From: Acidobacteriota bacterium
Lineage (GTDB): Bacteria; Acidobacteriota; Blastocatellia; Pyrinomonadales; Pyrinomonadaceae
DNA: 6,380 bases
Reading direction: 5' to 3'
Assembly: GCA_024640445.1 (NCBI GenBank)
Contig: JAHEEZ010000206.1
Location: 1 to 6,380, forward strand
In this document: positions 1-5,400 of the stretch, in pieces
Layout: each line of letters begins with the position of its first letter
Position numbering within the stretch: position 1 is the stretch's first letter
Made by a program: the position numbers and the translations under genes
Notes under the pieces: generated by a model
Database searches by the model: none
What the model saw: only the letters and a program-made list of their open reading frames with translations
Told to the model about the DNA's origin: nothing

Positions 1-1525
1 CTTTTTCAACTTCGGCACCGGACAATTTGCTCTTGAGCTTGTTTGATACGTCGCGGGCGATCTCGCTTTGAAGGGAGACGATATCCGCCTGCTTGCGATC
101 GTACTTTCCGCTCCAGATCACGTTCTCGGTCAGCGCATCGAGAAGCTCGAGACTCAAAGACAGCTGGTCTCCGCGCTGACTCACCCGTCCATACAAAACC
201 GCCTGAACGCCCAGTTCTTTACCGAGCGTCTTGGTGTCCACATCCTTTCCCTTGTATCGAAAGACCGTCGAGCGTCCCTTAACACTCAGATTCGGGAGCT
301 TGGAAAGACTGCTGATGAGCGTCTCGGTCATACCGTCCGAAAGGTAGTCGACGTCCGAGTTGCCGCCTTCGTTCACGAACGGCATCACCGCGATCGAATC
401 TATGGGGTCAGAAGTTCTGTAGATGAAAGCGAAGTACGCAGCGGCTGACACAATTCCGATCAGCAACACGGCGATGACTGCCGTCGCAAGCTTGTGGCTC
501 TTCGCCTGCGTGACCGCGTACTCAAGGCTTGAAGTGCTTGTCAGGTTCTGGGTCGACTGATTCGCCTCCGCCGTCACGGGTCTCTGGCTCTGCGTTTCGT
601 CTGCGGGGTCGGATTCGGTATCGCGGTTCGGGACGATCGATCTTTCAAGCTCGCCCTGTATGTCCAGATCGCGTCTTAGGTTCTTCAGGTCGATGACAAG
701 GTCGCCGGTGTTCTGGTACCTCATCGTCTTGTCTTTGGTTAGGGTCTTCCTGACAATCCTCTGAAGTTCATCCGGAATGTTATCCAGCAGCTTCGGCTCG
801 GTCTCGAGAATGGCGACTATCGTGTGGTTGGTCGTCTCGCCGGCGAACGGCACCTTACCCGACAGCATCTCGTAGAGCACTACCCCGAGGCTCCAAATAT
901 CGGTCCGCTCGTCCGTCTCCTGTCCCCTTGCTTGTTCGGGCGACATATACGAGACGGTTCCCATCACGACCCCTGGATTGGTCTTTACGAGCGCCTTTGT
1001 CTCACCTTCGAGGGAAATTTCGCCGGTCGCTACCGCTCCCGGTACTGATAGCTTCGCCAAGCCGAAATCGAGAACCTTCACGTACCCGTCGTCGCGGACC
1101 ATTATGTTCTCGGGTTTGATGTCGCGGTGAGCGATGCCCGCCCGGTGTGCCGCCGAAAGCGCTTCGGCGACCTGGATGACGATCTTCAGCACGCGGTTGA
1201 GATGGATCGGCTCCTTGCCTGAGAACACCTTACGAAGGGTCCTGCCCTCTATGTACTCGGTGGCGATGTAGTGCTTGTCCTCGAAACTGTCTATCCCGTA
1301 GACGGTGAGGATGTTTGGGTGGTTGAGCGCCGACGTCGCCTGGGCTTCCTGAACGAATCGTTTAAGCTTCTCGGAGTCCGACGCGAATTCCTCGTTCAGG
1401 AACTTGATCGCCGCCTTCCGGTTCAGCTTCGTGTCCTGCGCCAGATACACCTCGCCCATCCCGCCCTTGCCGATCTCGGAGAGGATCTTGTAGTGGGAGA
1501 TATTTGTGTTTGGTTCAAGCTTCAT
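1..1525 (-). CDS. Membrane-anchored Ser/Thr protein kinase with TolB-like/FlgO-type domain (C-terminus beyond left edge)
   Basis: Translating the minus strand from the ATG at 1525 gives 508 residues with no stop before the window edge. A complete Hanks-type kinase domain comes first: glycine-rich loop GKGGMG (19-24), ATP-binding lysine in AAIKF (K41), catalytic HRDIKPEN (133-140), metal-binding DFG (153-155) and SPE in place of APE (195-197). All key residues are present, and the Arg before the catalytic Asp makes it an RD kinase, so it should be active. A linker rich in Q, T and S (about 290-340) leads to one hydrophobic helix (about 346-369), preceded by K/H residues, which suggests a cytoplasmic kinase. 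A TolB-like/FlgO-type domain follows (about 375-500; SIAVMPF, YLSDGMTETLI, GRVSQRG). Its end, SKLSGAEVEK, aligns with the point in gene 2 where TPRs begin, so a TPR tail is expected outside the window. The start is chosen because the glycine loop lies 18 residues in, as is usual, and heptamer repeats begin just upstream. No Shine-Dalgarno sequence is visible. Substrates are unknown. Confidence 0.93.
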   Translation of the reverse strand, partial: MKLEPNTNISHYKILSEIGKGGMGEVYLAQDTKLNRKAAIKFLNEEFASDSEKLKRFVQEAQATSALNHPNILTVYGIDSFEDKHYIATEYIEGRTLRKVFSGKEPIHLNRVLKIVIQVAEALSAAHRAGIAHRDIKPENIMVRDDGYVKVLDFGLAKLSVPGAVATGEISLEGETKALVKTNPGVVMGTVSYMSPEQARGQETDERTDIWSLGVVLYEMLSGKVPFAGETTNHTIVAILETEPKLLDNIPDELQRIVRKTLTKDKTMRYQNTGDLVIDLKNLRRDLDIQGELERSIVPNRDTESDPADETQSQRPVTAEANQSTQNLTSTSSLEYAVTQAKSHKLATAVIAVLLIGIVSAAAYFAFIYRTSDPIDSIAVMPFVNEGGNSDVDYLSDGMTETLISSLSKLPNLSVKGRSTVFRYKGKDVDTKTLGKELGVQAVLYGRVSQRGDQLSLSLELLDALTENVIWSGKYDRKQADIVSLQSEIARDVSNKLKSKLSGAEVEK

Positions 1526-1530
1526 AAAAA

Positions 1531-1579
1531 AGTACTGAGTACTGAGAAATTGATAGTTGAAAATTGGTAATTGACAATG
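1531..1579. repeat. Degenerate 7-bp tandem array, seven units (copy 1, left arm)
   Basis: Read in steps of seven from 1531, the sequence gives agtactg twice, then agaaatt, gatagtt, gaaaatt, ggtaatt and gacaatg. Units 3 to 6 fit a consensus close to gaNaatt, and the two agtactg units share the phase but not the sequence. The array starts five bases upstream of the gene 1 ATG, so it forms the end of that gene's 5' leader. It resembles in style the heptameric short tandem repeats known from cyanobacteria, but relatedness is not shown. Confidence 0.75.
1550..1577 (-). promoter_or_regulatory. Possible sigma-70-like promoter inside the heptamer array, upstream of gene 1
   Basis: On the minus strand TTGTCA (complement of 1572-1577) lies 16 bp before TATCAA (complement of 1550-1555). 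This differs from TTGACA by one base and from TATAAT by two. Transcription would begin about 10-20 bp before the ATG at 1525. The AT-rich repeat makes chance matches likely, and copy 2 has no equally good pair at the same place. This is a weak candidate only. Confidence 0.2.
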
Positions 1580-1623
1580 TAAAGCAATGACGAACGTCAG
1601 AGCGACTTGAAACGCGGTCCGCC

Positions 1624-1651
1624 TTCAATTTTCAATTACCAATTTTCAATT
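1624..1651. repeat. Inverted 7-bp tandem array, four units (copy 1, right arm)
   Basis: Four in-phase units: ttcaatt, ttcaatt, accaatt and ttcaatt (consensus NNcaatt). This is the reverse complement of the left-arm unit. The second to fourth units pair with the left array through the perfect 18-bp inverted repeat 1557-1574/1632-1649. Confidence 0.75.
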
Positions 1652-1657
1652 GCTCTT

Positions 1658-1698
1658 CGCTCCTTTCGGAGCGGTGCACGCAGGATGCGTGCGTTCCC
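1658..1698. repeat. Twin-hairpin block, copy 1
   Basis: Two adjacent palindromes. The first is cgctcc-tttc-ggagcg (1658-1673, 6-bp stem, 4-nt loop). The second is gcacgca-gga-tgcgtgc (1676-1692, 7-bp stem, 3-nt loop, extendable by three G-T pairs), followed by gttccc. The block begins 7 bp past the last base of the gene 2 stop codon on the minus strand, so it could act as a 3'-end structure or attenuate transcription into gene 1. There is no T-tract after the stem, so it is not a standard Rho-independent terminator. The 41 bp differ from copy 2 (5316-5356) at one loop base only. Confidence 0.85.
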
Positions 1699-1705
1699 TC
1701 AGTCC

Positions 1706-3403
1706 TTACTCCGGCAATCCCATCCGCTTCAGGAGATCCTTGTACCGCGGATCGTCATGGAGAGATCCCCACGGAATTTCCCATCTGGTGAATCCCAGAT
1801 CACCTTTTCGCTGGAACGTCTTCTCCAGCCACTCGAAAGCCTTGTCTTTGTCACCCAATCCCGCATACACGGCAGCGACGTCCCGACCGCTAGCTTCATT
1901 TCTCGCGAATTTTTCTTCCAGCTCCTTTACGATCGCTGTCGCTTCCGCTCTTCTTCCGGTTACGGCGTACGCGTAACCCAAAGGACCCAGGGAAAGACCG
2001 CTTCTACCCCTCAGTTCAGCCTCCTTTTCCAAGGCTGCGACACCTTCGGATTTCCGTCCCAGTTTCAGATACGACAGCCCCAAGGTTCGATACGCGGCAG
2101 GGAAATCCGGATCGAGCTCAATGATCTTGAGAGAATACTCGACGCTCGCTTTGTAATCATTCTTGATCTGAAGGATCTCGGAAATGTTGACGGCGATCAC
2201 GCTCGAAAGCGGATCGAGCTCCTTTGCTTTATAGATAATTGCTTCCGACTCGTCGAAACGTCCGACTTCTCTTAGGAGCCTTGAATACCAATGATATGCC
2301 GTTGCATAGTTTGGGTTAAGTTCGATCGCCCGTTTGAATTCCCGCTCGGAATCCTTCCATCGCCAGGATTGTCTGTAAACCTGGGCGAGCGACGCGTGCG
2401 ATTCGCCTGATGAATCGTCGATGGCTATCGCCCGCTCGGCATATTCCATCGCCTTCGGTACCGTCTCGGTGTTCGGTATTCCGGCGTAGAAGTTCATGAG
2501 AACGTAGCAATCGGCAAGTCCGGTGTAGGCGAGTGCGTAGTCGGGATCACGGTCAGTCGCGATCTTGAACTGCTCGATCGCTTTATTCAGATTATTCGTA
2601 GTTCGCTGATTCCAGAAATAGCGACCTTTCAAATAGGCCTGGTATGCCTCGGGATCAGCCGTTCCGGTCTTGGTCACCTTCGTTTCTTCCACGCCGGAAA
2701 GCTTTGATTTGATTTTGGTCGCAACATCTCTGGCAATCTCGCTTTGCAATGAAACAAGATCAGCTTGCTTGCGGTTGTACACGTTGCTCCAGATGGAATT
2801 CAATGTTTCTGTATCAACCAGCTCAAGTGTGAGCTTCAAATCTTCGCCGCGCTGGGCCACTCTTCCGAGCAGAACGGCCTCCACACCCAACTCCTCGCCG
2901 ATCTCCTTGACCGACTTCTCTTTGCCCTTGTAATAAAAGACCGTGCTTCTCGCCTTAACTGAAAGGTTTGGAATCTCAGTCAGGCTGCTGATCAGGGATT
3001 CGGTCATTCCGTCAGCGAGATACTCGAGTTCCTTATCTCCACTTTCATTGACGAAAGGCATCACCGCGATCGACCCGATCTGCTTTGACGAATCGCCGCC
3101 ATAAAACCAGTAACCGCCAAGGGCCAGTAAGGCGACGACAACGACGCCGGCTATTCCCGCAATCAACTTTCCCGTTCGCGGCGCGGTCTTACGGGCTTCT
3201 TCGCCGGACAGCTTTGTCGCTTTGGCATCCGCCTGATCGAGCGTTCGCGTAGGGGATTCGGACGTGCTCGCGCCATCTGGAAGTATCGCCGTCACCGGCT
3301 CATCCATAGACGCCGGGCCGTCGAGCAGCGCCTCACCATCGTCGAGGCAGAAACTCAACGTCGGGTCGTTGTAGTCACGGCCGCATTGTGGACATCTCTT
3401 CAT
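1706..3403 (-). CDS. Zinc-ribbon-like / transmembrane / TolB-like (FlgO-type) / TPR protein, 565 aa
   Basis: Complete gene from ATG at 3403 to TAA at 1708-1706. The N-terminus has a small ribbon with C4, C7 and C19 (CPQC...SFCLDDG). The place where a fourth ligand is expected has Asp, so metal binding is uncertain. A P/T/S-rich linker follows, carrying the motif DEPVTAILPD (35-43). One hydrophobic helix (about 80-101), preceded by RKTAPRTGK, predicts a cytoplasmic N-terminus. The TolB-like/FlgO-type domain is at about 110-237 (SIAVMPFVNESGD, YLADGMTESLI, GRVAQRGEDL) and is clearly closer to that of gene 1 than to that of gene 3. About six TPR-like repeats span 251-520, ending in YAGLGDKDKAFEWLEK and a DPRYKDLLKRMGLP tail. 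The start overlaps no other frame and matches the gene 3 N-terminus. It lies 9 bp after the gene 3 stop, with no visible Shine-Dalgarno, so translational coupling is likely. Function is unknown; a membrane scaffold or sensor role is inferred from the TPRs and the kinase paralog. Confidence 0.93.
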   Translation of the reverse strand: MKRCPQCGRDYNDPTLSFCLDDGEALLDGPASMDEPVTAILPDGASTSESPTRTLDQADAKATKLSGEEARKTAPRTGKLIAGIAGVVVVALLALGGYWFYGGDSSKQIGSIAVMPFVNESGDKELEYLADGMTESLISSLTEIPNLSVKARSTVFYYKGKEKSVKEIGEELGVEAVLLGRVAQRGEDLKLTLELVDTETLNSIWSNVYNRKQADLVSLQSEIARDVATKIKSKLSGVEETKVTKTGTADPEAYQAYLKGRYFWNQRTTNNLNKAIEQFKIATDRDPDYALAYTGLADCYVLMNFYAGIPNTETVPKAMEYAERAIAIDDSSGESHASLAQVYRQSWRWKDSEREFKRAIELNPNYATAYHWYSRLLREVGRFDESEAIIYKAKELDPLSSVIAVNISEILQIKNDYKASVEYSLKIIELDPDFPAAYRTLGLSYLKLGRKSEGVAALEKEAELRGRSGLSLGPLGYAYAVTGRRAEATAIVKELEEKFARNEASGRDVAAVYAGLGDKDKAFEWLEKTFQRKGDLGFTRWEIPWGSLHDDPRYKDLLKRMGLPE

Positions 3404-3412
3404 GGAATAAAA

Positions 3413-5128
3413 CTAACGGGGAAGTTGATATTTCTCGAGCATCGCCTTGAACCGCGGCTCATTCCGCAAGGGATCGAACACCGGGTCATGCTTCACATCC
3501 GAGACCAAGGAGTATCTGTCTTCCGTGAACCCGGTCTCCAGTTCATCGAGCGCCTGCTCCTTCTCGTTCAGCGCAATCAGGACCATCGCGATCTGGCCTG
3601 TCTCCGCCCCGCCGCTCCGCAACCTGTTAAGGATCTCCCGAGCCTGGCCGGTCTTTCCTTCCTTGGCTAGGGAGTAGGCGACGATCGTATCGCAGCCGGT
3701 CAACCGATCCTTTACAGACACAGAATCACCGCAAACTTCTTCCACCTCGCGGGACTTGCCCAAATACGCGTACAGCCTCCCCAACCAGTACTTCGTCGTA
3801 GGGTGCGTTTCATCAAGCGCGTAAACCTTTCGCCCATGTTCCAGGGCCTCGTCGTATCTTCCCGCGTAATAGTACAGCCTTACCAGATTAGCGCTTATCG
3901 GGATCGACATCGGCTCGATCTCAAGCGCCTTCTTAAAAGAGGCGATCGCTTCGTCAAAGCGCCCGGCGGGGCGCAGAATGAAGGAGCCGTAATAGTAATG
4001 TGCATCCGCCAGGTTCGGATTCAGCTCGAGCGCGCGTTTGAATGCTCTTTCCGCGCCCGCGGGGTCCCCGTCGATCCGGGTGAGGACGAGCCCGTTCACG
4101 ACCTGGGCTTCCGCAAGGTCCGGATCCAGTTCGATCGCCTTATTGGCTGCGGCTTTGGCCCGCGGAGCCACGTCCGAAAACTTAGCTGTATTGTATCCTG
4201 CGCTTGTGAGCAGGACCTTTGTGAGGCCGACATAGGCAAGCGCGTAACCCGGATCAAGATCGATCGCGTCCTGAAAGCTCTCGATGCTCTTTTTGAAACC
4301 GTCAACAGTCCGTTTATTGAAATAGTACAGTCCCCGCAAGTAGTTTCGATATGCCTCGTTGTTCTTCGTGAGATCCCGCGCAGGTTGCCCATTGGTAGGA
4401 TCGAACAGCTTTAGTCGGAGGTTTCTCGTGATCGCGTCCGTGATCTCAGTTTGGGTCTTTAGAAGGTCGGATACCTTGCGCCTGTACTGTTCGCCCCAGA
4501 GTGTCCTTTTGTTCCGCACGTCAGTCAGCTCGACGCTGATGGTTAGGTCGTCGCCAAGCTGAACTATCCGCCCCGAGAGGATAGCATCTACATCCAGTTC
4601 CTTTCCTATCTTCTCGACGTCGATATCCGCGCCCTTGTAGCGGAAGACGGAGCTTCGAGGGCTGACCCTGAGCTCGTCGACTTTCGAGAGCTCATAGATT
4701 ATCGATTCGGCGACTCCGTCCGATAGATAGTCAGTCTCCGAATCATTCGCCTGATTCTCGAATGGAAGCACTGCGATGGAATCGATGACTTCCTTACCCG
4801 GATAAGAGTACTTGTACCCGAAGTAACCGAGCGCGGCGAACATCAGAACCGCGAGCGAGACAAGGACGACCCGCTTCCTCTTCTGTGAAGACACAGGAGA
4901 TGCCGGAAAAGTGCCGCCCGAAAGTACGGCCGTCGGGTCGGCGTTCTGCGACCTGAGGGTAGTCGGGTCTTCGCTCCGACCGCTGCCGCCCGACGTCGAA
5001 TCCGGAAGGATGGCGGTCAACGGTTCGTCCATCACCGCGGGACCGTCGAGCAGTTCCGCGCCGTCATCGAGGCAAAAGCTCAACGTCGGGTCGTTGTAGT
5101 CACGGCTGCATTGGGGGCATCGTTTCAT
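3413..5128 (-). CDS. Zinc-ribbon-like / transmembrane / TolB-like (FlgO-type) / TPR protein, 571 aa
   Basis: Complete gene from ATG at 5128 to TAG at 3415-3413, first of a probable two-gene unit with gene 2. The ribbon has C4, C7 and C19 and matches gene 2 at 37 of the first 42 residues, including DEPLTAILPD. A charged KRKR patch (83-86) precedes one hydrophobic helix (about 87-106), supporting N-terminus-in topology. The TolB-like/FlgO-type domain is at about 115-243 (SIAVLPFENQAND, YLSDGVAESII, GRIVQLGDDL). It is the most divergent of the three visible copies, lacking the DIVSLQSEIARDV stretch of gene 1 and having DLLKTQTEITDAI instead. TPR-like repeats cover about 256-530, with typical AIELDP, ALELNP and ALEIEP helix ends. 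C466 and C479 lie in the predicted outer part and could form a disulfide. The C-terminus (HDPVFDPLRNEPRFKAML) keeps the family's closing motif. No Shine-Dalgarno is visible upstream. Function is not established. Confidence 0.93.
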   Translation of the reverse strand: MKRCPQCSRDYNDPTLSFCLDDGAELLDGPAVMDEPLTAILPDSTSGGSGRSEDPTTLRSQNADPTAVLSGGTFPASPVSSQKRKRVVLVSLAVLMFAALGYFGYKYSYPGKEVIDSIAVLPFENQANDSETDYLSDGVAESIIYELSKVDELRVSPRSSVFRYKGADIDVEKIGKELDVDAILSGRIVQLGDDLTISVELTDVRNKRTLWGEQYRRKVSDLLKTQTEITDAITRNLRLKLFDPTNGQPARDLTKNNEAYRNYLRGLYYFNKRTVDGFKKSIESFQDAIDLDPGYALAYVGLTKVLLTSAGYNTAKFSDVAPRAKAAANKAIELDPDLAEAQVVNGLVLTRIDGDPAGAERAFKRALELNPNLADAHYYYGSFILRPAGRFDEAIASFKKALEIEPMSIPISANLVRLYYYAGRYDEALEHGRKVYALDETHPTTKYWLGRLYAYLGKSREVEEVCGDSVSVKDRLTGCDTIVAYSLAKEGKTGQAREILNRLRSGGAETGQIAMVLIALNEKEQALDELETGFTEDRYSLVSDVKHDPVFDPLRNEPRFKAMLEKYQLPR

Positions 5129-5153
5129 ATCAAGCGATCAAAGCGCGAAGAAA

Positions 5154-5202
5154 AGTACTGGGTGCTGAGAAATTGATAATTGATAGTTGAGAATTGAGGG
5201 TT
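5154..5202. repeat. Degenerate 7-bp tandem array, seven units (copy 2, left arm)
   Basis: Stepping by seven from 5154 gives agtactg, ggtgctg, agaaatt, gataatt, gatagtt, gagaatt and gagggtt. It has the same phase, unit number and leading agtactg as copy 1. The order of the inner units differs: gataatt is present here only, and ggtaatt occurs in copy 1 only. That pattern fits gain and loss of whole heptamers. It ends 25 bp before the gene 3 ATG. Confidence 0.75.
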
Positions 5203-5280
5203 CTTCCTGGGTCCGTCCGAAATCACGTTTTGTCGAACTCAGAACCTGGACTGTTACCTGCATCCAAAGCAATCTTAACT

Positions 5281-5308
5281 ATCAATTTTCAATTACCAAT
5301 TTTCAATG
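5281..5308. repeat. Inverted 7-bp tandem array, four units (copy 2, right arm)
   Basis: Units atcaatt, ttcaatt, accaatt and ttcaatg. Aligned unit by unit with 1624-1651, the middle two are identical to copy 1 and the outer two differ by one base each. This arm is better conserved between copies than the left arm. Confidence 0.75.
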
Positions 5309-5315
5309 ATTCTTT

Positions 5316-5356
5316 CGCTCCTTCCGGAGCGGTGCACGCAGGATGCGTGCGTTCCC
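5316..5356. repeat. Twin-hairpin block, copy 2
   Basis: First palindrome cgctcc-ttcc-ggagcg (5316-5331); second gcacgca-gga-tgcgtgc (5334-5350), then gttccc. Only one loop base (5324) differs from copy 1. It lies about 45 bp past the gene 4 stop on the minus strand, further than the equivalent spacing after gene 2, so it is not fixed at a set distance from the stop codon. Confidence 0.85.
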
Positions 5357-5400
5357 AAAGCACTCAGAAGTCATCTTTCAGTACCCGGCAATCTCTTCTA

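Larger units (their letters stand above)
1529..1698. repeat. Composite intergenic repeat, copy 1 (heptamer arrays plus twin hairpins)
   Basis: This fills nearly all of the 180-bp gap between the stop of gene 2 and the start of gene 1. From left to right it has a seven-unit 7-bp array (1531-1579), a unique spacer of 44 bp (1580-1623), a four-unit inverted array of the same heptamer (1624-1651), 6 bp, and a 41-bp twin-hairpin block (1658-1698). Within it ttgaaaattggtaattga (1557-1574) is a perfect 18-bp inverted match to 1632-1649, so the leader RNA of gene 1 could fold into a long stem with a 57-nt loop. The spacer also holds two small inverted repeats (1588-1599 and 1614-1622). The same order of parts recurs at 5151-5356. 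No ORF inside it looks real. Confidence 0.85.
5151..5356. repeat. Composite intergenic repeat, copy 2 (heptamer arrays plus twin hairpins)
   Basis: This lies in the 272-bp gap between the stop of gene 4 and the start of gene 3, with parts in the same order as copy 1: seven-unit 7-bp array (5154-5202), unique spacer (5203-5280, unrelated to that of copy 1 apart from a short aaagcaat), four-unit inverted array (5281-5308) and twin-hairpin block (5316-5356). The two arrays form an imperfect inverted repeat, less regular than in copy 1. The outer parts 5129-5150 and 5357-5400 show nothing recognisable. Nothing in the spacer looks like a gene. Confidence 0.85.

Noticed and set aside
1658..1698. 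Rho-independent terminator for gene 2
   Set aside because: The stems are GC-rich but no T-tract follows either of them on the minus strand; kept only as a hairpin repeat with possible 3'-end function.
1529..1698. CRISPR array or integron attC site
   Set aside because: The repeat unit is 7 bp with no regular spacers, and there are no attC-type core sites or integrase.
1607..2275. Plus-strand ORF of 222 aa starting in the intergenic repeat
   Set aside because: It runs antisense through the TPR region of gene 2, has a biased composition, matches no recognisable domain and begins in the repeat element.
3803..4414. Plus-strand ORF of 203 aa
   Set aside because: Antisense to the TPR repeats of gene 3, which has clear family homology; no domain of its own.
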